Shown piece after piece: positions 8,378 through 17,003 of a DNA stretch of 64,000 nt. The translations under genes were made by a program, and so were the position numbers. The notes beneath the pieces were generated by a model. That model ran no database searches, was not told where the DNA came from, and saw nothing but the letters and a program-made list of their open reading frames with translations. This stretch comes from Betaproteobacteria bacterium (GTDB taxonomy: Bacteria; Pseudomonadota; Gammaproteobacteria; Burkholderiales; Usitatibacteraceae): assembly GCA_016720925.1 (NCBI GenBank), contig JADKJR010000007.1, positions 186,001-250,000 on the forward strand, given 5' to 3'. Position 1 is the first letter of the stretch; each line of letters begins with the position of its first letter.

Positions 8378-9751
8378 ATGAACAAACTGAGCATTTTCAA
8401 TCCCGCGACGGGTGCGCTAATTGTTGACGTCGACGCCGATGACGCCGCCAGCGTGGCGGAAAAAGCGGCGCAAGCGCGCGCCGCGCAACCGCGCTGGGCG
8501 TCTACGCCGCTCGCGGAACGCAAGGCCTGCATCGTGCACTTCCGCGCGTTGCTTTTGGAGCGCATTGATTCACTCGCACACACCCTGAGTTCGGAAGTCG
8601 GCAAGCCGATCAAGCAATCCCGCAACGAGATTAACGGCCTCTTGGGCCGTATCGACTTCTTTCTCTCAGAAATGGAATCTGCGATCAGCCCTGAAACGGT
8701 GATGAGCGATAGCGGCATGACGGAGCGTATCACCCATGAACCGCTTGGCGTGATCGGCAATATTTCCGCCTGGAATTACCCCTATTTTGTCGGCGGGAAC
8801 GTATTCATTCCGGCCTTGCTCACCGGGAACGCTGTTTTGTACAAGCCCTCTGAATTCGCCACGCTTACGGGCTGGCATATTGCGCGGCTTTTGCATGAGG
8901 CCGGGATTCCCAAAGACGTCTTCATTCCCCTGATCGGCTCAGGCGAGGTTGGCGCCGCATTGCTCGACCAGAAGCTGGATGGTGTTTACTTCACCGGCTC
9001 CTACGCAACCGGCATGAAGATCGCAACGATTGTTGGCCCGCGCATGATTCGTTTGCAATTGGAACTGGGCGGCAAGGATCCGACATACGTCCGTGCTGAC
9101 GCCGATGTAAAGAACGCCGCCGAATCGCTGGCCGACGGCGCGATGTACAACACCGGGCAAAGCTGTTGTTCGGTTGAACGCATCTATGTGCACCAGAGCA
9201 TCTATGACGCGTTCGTCGATGCGTTCGTTTCGACCGTGCGGGGATTCAAGTCCGGCGACCCGATGGATGACGCAACCTACATTGGCGCCATCACCCGCGC
9301 TCCCCAGCTCGATGTCCTTGAACACCAGGTTGCGGACGCCGTGAGCAAGGGCGCTCGCTTGCTGCTGGGGGGGCACCGTATTCACCAGCCCGGCAACTGG
9401 TTTGAACCAACCGTGTTGGCGGATGTAAATCACGACATGGAACTGATGCGCGAAGAGAGTTTCGGTCCCGTCATCGGCATTCAAAGTGTCGCCGATGACG
9501 ACGAAGCCGTTAGTCTCATGAACGATACCCGCTACGGCCTCACGGCAGGCGTGTACACCCGAGATGTCAAAACCGCCGAAGCCTTGCTTGCACGCGTGAA
9601 TGCCGGTTCGGTCTACTGGAACTGCTGCGACCGCGTCAGTCCGCGCCTGCCATGGTCGGGGCGCGGCGACTCGGGAATCGGACTTACGCTATCCACCTAC
9701 GGCATTCAGGCGTTTACGCGGCCAAAGGCCTGGCATCTACGTCAGCCATGA
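8378..9751 (+). CDS. NAD(P)-dependent aldehyde dehydrogenase
   Basis: The product has 457 residues. An NAD-binding fold includes GNISAWNYP and KPSEFA. The catalytic Glu is in LELGGKDP, and the catalytic Cys is in the GQSCCSVERIYV block. The CCSVER context resembles succinate-semialdehyde or betaine-aldehyde-type enzymes and differs from the CTAVKR block I expect for phosphonoacetaldehyde dehydrogenase PhnY. It would oxidise an aldehyde made by the transaminase or the Fe-dehydrogenase. Its stop overlaps the ATG of the HAD gene (ATGA), so the two are translationally coupled. Family certain, substrate unknown. Confidence 0.85.
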   Translation: MNKLSIFNPATGALIVDVDADDAASVAEKAAQARAAQPRWASTPLAERKACIVHFRALLLERIDSLAHTLSSEVGKPIKQSRNEINGLLGRIDFFLSEMESAISPETVMSDSGMTERITHEPLGVIGNISAWNYPYFVGGNVFIPALLTGNAVLYKPSEFATLTGWHIARLLHEAGIPKDVFIPLIGSGEVGAALLDQKLDGVYFTGSYATGMKIATIVGPRMIRLQLELGGKDPTYVRADADVKNAAESLADGAMYNTGQSCCSVERIYVHQSIYDAFVDAFVSTVRGFKSGDPMDDATYIGAITRAPQLDVLEHQVADAVSKGARLLLGGHRIHQPGNWFEPTVLADVNHDMELMREESFGPVIGIQSVADDDEAVSLMNDTRYGLTAGVYTRDVKTAEALLARVNAGSVYWNCCDRVSPRLPWSGRGDSGIGLTLSTYGIQAFTRPKAWHLRQP

Positions 9752-10437
9752 CCGCAGTCGGAAACAGGCGGCTCGCACTTTTCGATCTCGACAACACCCT
9801 GCTGACGGGCGACACCGACGCGCTGTGGTGTAACTATCTGATCGAGCAGGGCCGGCTCGATGCGGCAACGTTTTCGGCCGCCAACGCCGATATGGAACAT
9901 CGTTATCGTGCAGGTCAGGCCAGCGCGCAGGATTTCTGCGCGTTTTACGTCTCGCTGCTGAAAGGCATCGCGCGCCACGAAGGTGAAATACTCCGTCGCC
10001 GGTTTTTCGATGCATCCATCCGGCCGCGCATCCCGGATGATGCACGCGCCATCGTTGAAAACCATCGGGCACTGGGTGACGTGCTGATTCTTACCACCGC
10101 CACCAATCGTTTTACGACTGAACTCACGGCGCGCGACCTCGGCATTGAGAATCTGATCGCAATCGAAGTGGAGACGGTTGATGACATCTTCACAGGAAAC
10201 TCCGTCGGCGTACTCAATATGCGCGAGGGAAAAGTGACCCGGCTGGCGCAATGGCTTGACGCAAGGGGCTGGTCGCAATCGCTCATCAAGGCAGCGACCT
10301 TCTACAGCGATTCGATTAACGACTTGCCGCTGCTGTCGGCAGTGGCAAACCCGGTTGCTGTGGACCCGGATCTGAAGCTAGCGCAAGAAGTAAAGGCGCG
10401 GGGTTGGCCGACGTTGCAGCTTCGCAGGGAAAAGTGA
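9748..10437 (+). CDS. HAD-superfamily subclass IB phosphatase
   Basis: This 229-residue HAD hydrolase has motif I DLDNTLL near the N terminus, TTAT as motif II and SDSINDLP as motif IV, in the SerB/CicA-like IB arrangement with a helical cap. It dephosphorylates a small phosphorylated substrate. The frame is open upstream to 9652, but ATG 9748 overlaps the upstream stop and gives the canonical N terminus. It is not the phosphonatase PhnX, which belongs to another HAD subclass with a different nucleophile loop. It is the last gene of the phn operon; a terminator follows at 10549-10571. Confidence 0.82.
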   Translation: MTAVGNRRLALFDLDNTLLTGDTDALWCNYLIEQGRLDAATFSAANADMEHRYRAGQASAQDFCAFYVSLLKGIARHEGEILRRRFFDASIRPRIPDDARAIVENHRALGDVLILTTATNRFTTELTARDLGIENLIAIEVETVDDIFTGNSVGVLNMREGKVTRLAQWLDARGWSQSLIKAATFYSDSINDLPLLSAVANPVAVDPDLKLAQEVKARGWPTLQLRREK

Positions 10438-10440
10438 AAG

Positions 10441-10490
10441 TCTAGCACTGGCGCGGCGTTCCAGGCGTTTTGCCGCCAAACGGCAAGCTG
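10441..10490. repeat. Degenerate copy of the AGCACTGGCGCGG intergenic repeat, with a small hairpin
   Basis: Just after the HAD stop codon, AGCACTGGCGCGG (from about 10444) matches the left arm of the palindromic element at 16936-16991. It is followed by TTGCCG-CCAAA-CGGCAA at about 10470-10486, which can form a short hairpin. The right arm of the full element is not recognisable, so this is a partial or decayed copy. Confidence 0.4.
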
Positions 10491-10548
10491 GATGCGGACT
10501 TTGCCATTTCGCACATCATTACACAGTGGGGCAGACTGCAAGAACGAC

Positions 10549-10571
10549 AAAGCCCGCACGACGCGGGCTTT
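10549..10571. terminator. Bidirectional terminator hairpin between convergent genes
   Basis: AAAGCCCGC and GCGGGCTTT form a perfect 9-bp stem around ACGAC. It lies between the end of the phn operon on the plus strand and the end of the aminotransferase gene on the minus strand. The A/T flanks of the stem give a short U tract in either direction. Confidence 0.75.
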
Positions 10572-10594
10572 GCGCTTGCTGGTCTCGCGGCGGA

Positions 10595-11818
10595 TCAGGC
10601 CGCGATAGCTTGTTTCAGCTTCAGTTCCGAGCACGCCTTCTGGATACGCCGGCATGCTTCTTCGAGCAACTCCGTCGATGCCGCATACGACACCCGAAAA
10701 TGCGGTGAAAGCCCGAACGCGGCACCATGAACGACCGCGATGCCCTGTGAATCCAGCAGGTAGTTGATCACGTCTTCATCGTTCTTGATGACTGAGCCTG
10801 ATGGTGTCGTTGCACCGATCAGCCCGGCACAACTCGGGTACACATAGAACGCGCCTTCGGGAGTGTGGCAATTGAGACCGGGCGCCTGGTTGAGCATGCG
10901 CACAACGAGGTCACGGCGCTGCTTGAAAACGGCGTTATTTTTCGGGATGAAATCCTGGGTACCATTCAGCGCCTCCACGGCGGCCGCCTGGCCAATGGAG
11001 GAGGGATTGGATGTCGACTGCGATTGCACGTCGCCCATCGCCTTGATCAGATGCTCGGGACCACCCGCGTAGCCAATGCGCCATCCGGTCATGGAATAAG
11101 CTTTTGACACGCCATTCATGGTCAGCGTGCGGTCGTAAAGCGACGGCTCAACCTGCAATGGGGTAAAAAACTTGAAATCGTCGTACACCAGATGCTCGTA
11201 CATGTCATCGGTGAGCAGCCAGACGTGCGGATGGCGCACCAGTACATCGGTGATGGCTTTCAGTTCCGCGTAGGTGTAGGCGGCGCCGGAAGGATTGGAC
11301 GGCGAATTCAGCAGCAGCCATTTGGTTTTTGGCGTGATGGCCTTTTCCAGATCGGCGGGATTCAGCTTGAAGCCGGTTTCCTGCGTACAAGGCACGATCA
11401 CCGGCTCACCCTCGGCCAGCAGCACCATTTCCGGATACGACACCCAGTAAGGCGCCGGAATGATCACCTCATCGCCGATGCAAAGCGTAGCCATGAAAGC
11501 GTTGTACAGGACCTGCTTGCCACCCGTACCGACCGTGATTTGCTTGGTCGTATAGGTGAGTCCATTCTCGCGTTTGAACTTGGCAACAATGGCTTCCTTC
11601 AACTTGGGCGTGCCGTCGACGGCAGTGTATTTGGTGTCGCCGGCCCGGATCGCATTGATGGCGGCTTCCTTGATGTTGTCCGGCGTATCGAAATCCGGTT
11701 CACCAAAGGAAAGGGCGATGACGCTCCTGCCTTTCGCCTTCATTGCGGCGGCTTTGGCGGAAATGGCGATGGTCGCGGAGGGTTTGACGCGTGAGAGGCG
11801 GTCGGCGAGGAAAGGCAT
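10595..11818 (-). CDS. Aspartate aminotransferase, class I (subgroup Ib)
   Basis: The 407-residue PLP enzyme swaps the amino group between aspartate (possibly prephenate) and 2-oxoglutarate. The sequence shows the class I core, with NSPSNPSG binding the cofactor, the DDMYEHL turn, the Schiff-base lysine in NGVSKAYSMTGWR and the substrate Arg in FRVSYA. The thermophile/rhizobium-type Ib length and N terminus (LADRLSRVKPSATIA) support this call over AspC. ATG at 11818 faces surE across a 132-bp divergent gap. It shares the terminator at 10549 with the phn operon. No oddities were seen. Confidence 0.9.
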   Translation of the reverse strand: MPFLADRLSRVKPSATIAISAKAAAMKAKGRSVIALSFGEPDFDTPDNIKEAAINAIRAGDTKYTAVDGTPKLKEAIVAKFKRENGLTYTTKQITVGTGGKQVLYNAFMATLCIGDEVIIPAPYWVSYPEMVLLAEGEPVIVPCTQETGFKLNPADLEKAITPKTKWLLLNSPSNPSGAAYTYAELKAITDVLVRHPHVWLLTDDMYEHLVYDDFKFFTPLQVEPSLYDRTLTMNGVSKAYSMTGWRIGYAGGPEHLIKAMGDVQSQSTSNPSSIGQAAAVEALNGTQDFIPKNNAVFKQRRDLVVRMLNQAPGLNCHTPEGAFYVYPSCAGLIGATTPSGSVIKNDEDVINYLLDSQGIAVVHGAAFGLSPHFRVSYAASTELLEEACRRIQKACSELKLKQAIAA

Positions 11819-11950
11819 GTCAGTGTCCCAAAGTTCAACCGCAATTATTGCGGTGCACCATGATTATACGACGACTCGAAACGCCGTGAATGGCAAGGGG
11901 AACGATACCCCTGTGTGGCATAATTCCCCCTTGTAAATCTCAGAAATAAC

Positions 11951-12694
11951 ATGCGCATTCTTCTCTCTAACGACGACGGCTATTTTGCCCCCGGGCTGGT
12001 CGCGCTGCATCAGGCTCTTTCCCCATTTGCCGATATCACCGTGGTTGCACCGGAACGCGACAAAAGCGGGGCCTCCAATTCACTGACGCTTGATCGGCCA
12101 CTCAGTATCCGCAAGGCGCCCAACGGCTTCTTTTTCGTCAACGGCACGCCCACCGACTGTGTGCACATGGCGGTTACCGGCATGCTTGATTTCACGCCGG
12201 ACATGGTGGTATCCGGTATCAATTCCGGCTCAAACATGGGCGATGACACGATTTATTCCGGGACCGTGGCGGCGGCGACCGAGGGTTTCCTGCTGGGTGT
12301 GCCGTCAATTGCCATCTCGCTTGCGGGTCATGAAGCGAAGCACTATGAAACGGCGGCGCGCATTGCGGCGGAATTGGTGCAGCGTCACAACCGCGTGGCG
12401 CTGAAGCCACCGGTACTGCTGAACGTGAATGTTCCGGATGTGCCTTACGAACAACTGGCCGGTTACGAGATTACACGCCTTGGCAAACGTCACAAGGCCG
12501 AGCCAGTCGTAAAAACCACCAACCCGCGTGGCGATATCGTTTACTGGATCGGCGCTGCCGGCGCGGTCGCCGATGCCGGGCCGGGAACCGATTTCCACGC
12601 GACCGCGAGCAAGCGCGTCTCCGTCACGCCCTTGCAGATGGACCTCACCAACTACCAGCAAATGAAATATGCCGCGGAGTGGGTTATCGCATGA
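11951..12694 (+). CDS. surE: 5'-nucleotidase SurE
   Basis: The 247-residue metal-dependent nucleoside monophosphate phosphatase starts MRILLSNDDGYFAPG with the DD metal ligands. GTPTDCVH and SGINSGSNMGDD complete the active site. It is the first gene of the conserved stress-survival trio surE-pcm-nlpD. Its stop overlaps the pcm start (ATGA at 12691). No frameshift or missing residue was seen. Confidence 0.95.
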   Translation: MRILLSNDDGYFAPGLVALHQALSPFADITVVAPERDKSGASNSLTLDRPLSIRKAPNGFFFVNGTPTDCVHMAVTGMLDFTPDMVVSGINSGSNMGDDTIYSGTVAAATEGFLLGVPSIAISLAGHEAKHYETAARIAAELVQRHNRVALKPPVLLNVNVPDVPYEQLAGYEITRLGKRHKAEPVVKTTNPRGDIVYWIGAAGAVADAGPGTDFHATASKRVSVTPLQMDLTNYQQMKYAAEWVIA

Positions 12695-13377
12695 GCGGTC
12701 CGGTATCTAGCACGACCGGCAGGTTTCAGGGCTCAGGCATGACGTCCGATCGCACGCGTGTACGCATGATTGAGGCGTTGCGCAAAGGCGGCGTCAAAAA
12801 TGAACGGGTGCTGAATGTGATGGCGGAAGTGCCGCGTCACGTATTCATCGAAGAAGCCTTGCAGGAGCGCGCCTACGAAGTCGACAAGGCCTTGCCGATC
12901 GGACACGGACAAACAATCTCGACGCCAGAGATTGTCGCGATCATGACCGAGCTATTGTGCGAGAACGGCACCCCGAAAAAAGTGCTGGAAATCGGCACCG
13001 GCTGCGGCTACCAGACCGCCGTTCTCGGCAAGCTCGCCAAAGAGGTGTACACCGTTGAACGCATTGCGCCGTTGATGGACAAAGCCAGACGGACCTTGCG
13101 CGACTTGCGTTACTTCAATGTCATCTTCAAGCATGCGGACGGCCATTTTGGCTACCCCGATGGCGGCCCGTACGATGGCATCCTGATGACGGCAGCTGCC
13201 GGCTACGTGCCCGATGAATTGAAGCAACAAATGGCGGTGGGTGCGCGCATGGTATTGCCGGTGGGACGCGACGGCGAATTGCAGAAGCTCTATGTCATCG
13301 ACCGGACGGCAGAAGGTTTCACCGAAAAAATTGTGCACGATGTCAGGTTCGTTCCGCTGGTTCCGGGCATCGTATGA
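12691..13377 (+). CDS. pcm: Protein-L-isoaspartate O-methyltransferase
   Basis: The 228-residue SAM-dependent enzyme repairs isoaspartyl residues in damaged proteins. The SAM motif I is VLEIGTGCGYQTAVL, and the substrate loop GHGQTISTPE is intact. I chose ATG 12691, which overlaps the surE stop. A GTG at 12679 would add only four residues, and an internal ATG at about 12739 is also possible because the first 16 residues look dispensable. The product acts in the cytoplasm. Confidence 0.94.
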   Translation: MSGPVSSTTGRFQGSGMTSDRTRVRMIEALRKGGVKNERVLNVMAEVPRHVFIEEALQERAYEVDKALPIGHGQTISTPEIVAIMTELLCENGTPKKVLEIGTGCGYQTAVLGKLAKEVYTVERIAPLMDKARRTLRDLRYFNVIFKHADGHFGYPDGGPYDGILMTAAAGYVPDELKQQMAVGARMVLPVGRDGELQKLYVIDRTAEGFTEKIVHDVRFVPLVPGIV

Positions 13378-13388
13378 AAGAGGGTTCC

Positions 13389-14435
13389 ATGGTTATCGTT
13401 GAAAAAATTGTTCGCCATGCAGGCATGTCGATCCTCATTGCGATGCTCGCCGCCTGCGCGGCGAACCGTCCCGCACCGGTCAGCGACGCGCGCCCTTCAC
13501 CCGCGCCGGGATCAACGCTTTCCGCCGGCGCACCGACCGGGGCGAGCACGCTTGTCGCGGTGAAGCCGAGCGATGGCGAAAGAGTCCACGTCATCCAGAA
13601 GGGCGAAACGATGATCAGCATCGCGTTGCAGAACGGACTGGATTATCGCGAACTGGCGGCGTGGAACAACATTGAAAACCCCAACGTGATCAAGCTGGGC
13701 GAATCGTTGCGTCTCACCGCGCCAGGCGCGCCGGTGATCGTTGCGGGTTCCGCGCCTCAGCCAAAACCTGGCGAGCCGGTGGCGACCCCACTGATTCTCA
13801 CGCCGATGCCGATGGCAGCGACGTCATTGAACACCGACAAGCTAAAGTCTGAGCCCAAGGCGACCAAGTTGCCTTACAGCGACGCGGCCTACGCAGGCCT
13901 TACGGCAGAAGCAGCCGTTACCGTGGCAGGCGTGCCGAACGGATCGGCGAGTGTTGCAACGAGTGCTGCAGCGAGTACTGCGGCGAGTACTGCAGCAATT
14001 GCTCCTGTGCCCGTCGCAAGCACCCCAGGCACCACCGCCCCGGTGACTGTCGCCGCCAATGATGACGTGGACTGGGCGTGGCCGATCCAGCCGCAGCCCA
14101 AAGGAAAAATCATCGCCAATTTCACCGACGCCAACAAAGGCATAGATATCAGCGGCGCGAAGGGTTCGCCCATCGTCGCATCGGCCGCGGGAAAGGTCGT
14201 CTACAGCGGCGCCGGGCTGCGCGGCTACGGGCGCCTCGTCATCATCAAGCACAACAATACGTGGCTATCGGCTTACGCGCACAACGAAAAAATCCTGGTG
14301 GCGGAAAGCCAGAGCGTCAAGAAAGGCGAAAAGATCGCCGAGATGGGCAATTCCGATGCCGATCAGGTGAAGCTGCACTTCGAGATTCGCAAGCAGGGGA
14401 AACCGGTGGATCCGGCGAAGTTGTTGCCGAACTGA
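13389..14435 (+). CDS. nlpD: NlpD-like lipoprotein with LysM and degenerate M23 domains
   Basis: A signal peptide with lipobox MLAAC directs lipid attachment. A LysM domain follows (about residues 58-105, VIQKGETMISIALQNGL), then a long Ala/Pro/Thr/Ser linker and a C-terminal M23 LytM domain (about residues 245-345). The usual first zinc ligand is absent (NKGID in place of a HxGxD-type motif), as in E. coli NlpD, so it is more likely an amidase activator in cell separation than an active peptidase. The linker contains short tandem repeats around 13960-14000 (GCGAGTACTGC units). ATG 13389 follows AGAGGG; ATG 13374, overlapping pcm, is the alternative. Confidence 0.88.
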   Translation: MVIVEKIVRHAGMSILIAMLAACAANRPAPVSDARPSPAPGSTLSAGAPTGASTLVAVKPSDGERVHVIQKGETMISIALQNGLDYRELAAWNNIENPNVIKLGESLRLTAPGAPVIVAGSAPQPKPGEPVATPLILTPMPMAATSLNTDKLKSEPKATKLPYSDAAYAGLTAEAAVTVAGVPNGSASVATSAAASTAASTAAIAPVPVASTPGTTAPVTVAANDDVDWAWPIQPQPKGKIIANFTDANKGIDISGAKGSPIVASAAGKVVYSGAGLRGYGRLVIIKHNNTWLSAYAHNEKILVAESQSVKKGEKIAEMGNSDADQVKLHFEIRKQGKPVDPAKLLPN

Positions 14436-14442
14436 TATTGCG

Positions 14443-16929
14443 ATGCGCGAGGCGACTTCGGTGATTCGCAATATCGCCTCGCTGGTACTTTTCGGATTTG
14501 TTTTGGCGGTCTGTGCGTCGGCGATTGCGCAGGCACCGGTAGTGATGTGGAAGACTGCCCCAGCGGCTACGGAACTTGGTGGACGTAGTCTAAAAAATTA
14601 CTTTCCGGAGCAGAACCTGCCCTACGGAAGAGTATTTCATTTGGACGCGAATGGAAACTCGTATGTCGCGGGATCAACCACCATCGCGGGCAATCCAAAT
14701 CCCAACTTCATTACCATCAAATATGACGCCGGTGGCAACGAAATCTGGCGCAACGTTTCTGACGGCTATTTTGATGATCGAGTCACTGCATTGTCAGTTG
14801 ATGGCGCAGGCAACGTTTACGTGCTGGGTGTTCAGGGCTATACACTCCAGAGTCTTCAACGCCTCTTGTTGATCAAGTATGCACTGGATGGAATCGAGTT
14901 CTGGCGAGCCACGTCATCGCTTAGCGACAATACGCTCGCGCTGGCGCTGGATGTTGTGGGAAATGCGTATGTAAGCGGTACCCGGCCTCAGGGTAGCCAA
15001 ATTACGTTCAAGTTTTCTGCGGTTACCGGTGAAATGTTGTGGAACAAAGAAATTGCGAGCGGTGCGGTCAATCAGCCGAAAACTCTTGCCGTGGATGCGG
15101 CGGGAAATTGTTTCGTCGTGGCAAATACCGGGCCAAGCTTGGGCAATTACAACTACGTAACAGTGAAATACAACACCGATGGCACCCAACAGTGGAGATC
15201 ACCACTCTCGCCAATTGCTGGGGTGAGCGGTAATCAGGCCTATGCACTCGACGTAGATGCGAACGGCATCGTTTATGTTGCAGGAATGACTTATGTCGCG
15301 TCTGCCCCACCGAGCGCGACAGATGTTACTGACTTTCTTGTTGTCAAATATGGCGCGAACGGAGGGGAGCTCTGGCGCAGATCCTTGAATACTCCCGTTG
15401 AATATTGGAACAGTGCCCGCGCGATCGCGCGGGATAACGTGGGAAATATTGTTGTTTCCGGGTTTCGCCACAATATTCCAATCGGTGACGTGGATTTCAT
15501 TACCGCAAAGTTTGATCCAGCGGGCAATCTATTGTGGCAGGTAATCACCAGCGAGCCGGGCTATACGTTGGAGTTTTGGCCTGTGATTGCGACCGATCAA
15601 AACCAGAATATCTACATCACTGGGAACACCGAGAACGTTGGTGCCGGTGTCAGCACACCAACCTACCGCGGGGTGACATTCAAGTACAGTCCGAATGGTG
15701 TTGAACAGTGGCGAATGTTGATCGAGAATCAGACGAGCCTACAGATTAATACAAGCCATGGGATCGCGCTGGATGCAGCACGAAATGCCTATGTTGTCGG
15801 CAACAGTTCGAACCGTGATGGCTCGCAGAGCATGATGACAGTCACAAAATACTCGCAGAATGGCGCTACCGTCCCCAATTCACCAGTAATCACATCCGCA
15901 ACGGTGGGCATTGGCTCTGTGCAGATCCAGTTCACGCCGCCGGTCTCGAGCGGTGGCTCACCCATTCTTCAATACCTTGCCCGCTGCGGCACGACAAACG
16001 CAGTTATCGGTCCGGCTTCACCCTTGACCGTGCCCGGACTCTTGGTCGGCGTAACTTACTCCTGCACTGTCGTGGCCATGAATGCCCTCGGCAACAGTGC
16101 AGCGTCGTCACCGGTATCCGTGAAGTGGATCGTGGCGCCATCGGCACCTTCGAATGTCACGGCCATCGCTGGAGACGCGCAGGCGCATATTGGCTTTTCG
16201 GCGCCGTCATCAGATGGCGGTTCACCGATTGTGACTTACACCGTGAGCTGCAATCCCGGTTCAATCAGCGGCTCGGGCTATCTGACTCCGATAACAATTA
16301 GCGGACTTGCAAACGATCAATCGTATGCGTGCAGCGTCGTTGGCAGCAACGCCTTTGGCGACGGCCCTGCCTCCGACGCGGTGAACGTCACTCCCGCGGC
16401 GGCGGCACCCATGAACTTGATTGCCGCGGAATCGAGGAAAACGCACGGCCCGGCAGGTGCCTATGGAATTCCGCTGCTCATTTCGCCACTGACCACCGAC
16501 CCCATTACGGTGGAACCGCGCCGTGCCGGTGCAAGCCACGAAATCGTGTTTCGCTTCAGCCGGCTGGTTGCAGCTCCTGGTTCTGTGTCGGCGCTGGATG
16601 GAAACGGGGCAGCGGTGCAGGCGATGATTGCCGGCTATTCGGGCAACGATTTGCGTGTCGCACTCGCAGGTTTCGCCGACAATTCCCGGGTCTCGATATC
16701 GCTGACGGGGATTAACGACTCGTTCAGCACGTCAGCGTCGATCGGATTTCTTGCCGGCGATATCAATAATTCGTACGCGGTTAACGCCAGCGACATCAGC
16801 GCGGTGAAAGCGAATATCGGCAAGCCCTTGACACCCGCGAACTTCGTGTTCGATCTGGACGCATCGGGCGCGATTGACTCAGCGGATGTCTCGATCGCTA
16901 AAGCGCGATCAGGCTTGACAATTAGATAG
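14443..16929 (+). CDS. Secreted beta-propeller (SBBP) / fibronectin III / dockerin-like protein
   Basis: The 828-residue protein has a Sec signal peptide (cleavage near residue 30, ASAIAQ). Residues of about 45-475 contain a series of degenerate propeller blades with the pattern G-N-x-Y-V-x-G ... IKY-x-x-x-G-x-x-x-W, typical of SBBP repeats. Two fibronectin type III modules follow (about 476-565 and 565-655). The C terminus (from about 772) has two EF-hand-like loops, GDINNSYAVNASDIS and LDASGAIDSADVS, which form a dockerin-type pair. No sortase or PEP-CTERM sorting tail is visible. It sits where rpoS usually follows nlpD. Function unknown; an extracellular binding or adhesion role is a guess. 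Confidence 0.8.
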   Translation: MREATSVIRNIASLVLFGFVLAVCASAIAQAPVVMWKTAPAATELGGRSLKNYFPEQNLPYGRVFHLDANGNSYVAGSTTIAGNPNPNFITIKYDAGGNEIWRNVSDGYFDDRVTALSVDGAGNVYVLGVQGYTLQSLQRLLLIKYALDGIEFWRATSSLSDNTLALALDVVGNAYVSGTRPQGSQITFKFSAVTGEMLWNKEIASGAVNQPKTLAVDAAGNCFVVANTGPSLGNYNYVTVKYNTDGTQQWRSPLSPIAGVSGNQAYALDVDANGIVYVAGMTYVASAPPSATDVTDFLVVKYGANGGELWRRSLNTPVEYWNSARAIARDNVGNIVVSGFRHNIPIGDVDFITAKFDPAGNLLWQVITSEPGYTLEFWPVIATDQNQNIYITGNTENVGAGVSTPTYRGVTFKYSPNGVEQWRMLIENQTSLQINTSHGIALDAARNAYVVGNSSNRDGSQSMMTVTKYSQNGATVPNSPVITSATVGIGSVQIQFTPPVSSGGSPILQYLARCGTTNAVIGPASPLTVPGLLVGVTYSCTVVAMNALGNSAASSPVSVKWIVAPSAPSNVTAIAGDAQAHIGFSAPSSDGGSPIVTYTVSCNPGSISGSGYLTPITISGLANDQSYACSVVGSNAFGDGPASDAVNVTPAAAAPMNLIAAESRKTHGPAGAYGIPLLISPLTTDPITVEPRRAGASHEIVFRFSRLVAAPGSVSALDGNGAAVQAMIAGYSGNDLRVALAGFADNSRVSISLTGINDSFSTSASIGFLAGDINNSYAVNASDISAVKANIGKPLTPANFVFDLDASGAIDSADVSIAKARSGLTIR

Positions 16930-16935
16930 CAAACA

Positions 16936-16991
16936 CAAGTACTGGCGCGCCTTTCCGGACCTTTCTGCCCGGAATGCCGCGCCAGCGCTTG
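16936..16991. repeat. Long palindromic intergenic repeat (best copy of a REP-like family)
   Basis: CAAGTACTGGCGCGCC (16936-16951) pairs with GCCGCGCCAGCGCTTG (16976-16991), and TTCCGG/CCCGGAA forms an inner stem. The element lies between convergent genes and could also end transcription. Related arms occur near 10444, 30682, 45096 and 55142, always outside or at the edges of genes. Confidence 0.7.
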
Positions 16992-17003
16992 ACTTTCGCT
17001 GTG

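Noticed and set aside
8378..9751. Aldehyde dehydrogenase as phosphonoacetaldehyde dehydrogenase PhnY
   Set aside because: The active-site block is CCSVER, not the CTAVKR type expected, and overall it looks like a general semialdehyde dehydrogenase. It was left as a generic aldehyde dehydrogenase.
9748..10437. HAD hydrolase as phosphonoacetaldehyde hydrolase PhnX
   Set aside because: Motif I is DLDNTLL in a SerB/CicA-like IB frame. The PhnX cap with its Schiff-base lysine and its characteristic nucleophile loop are not present.
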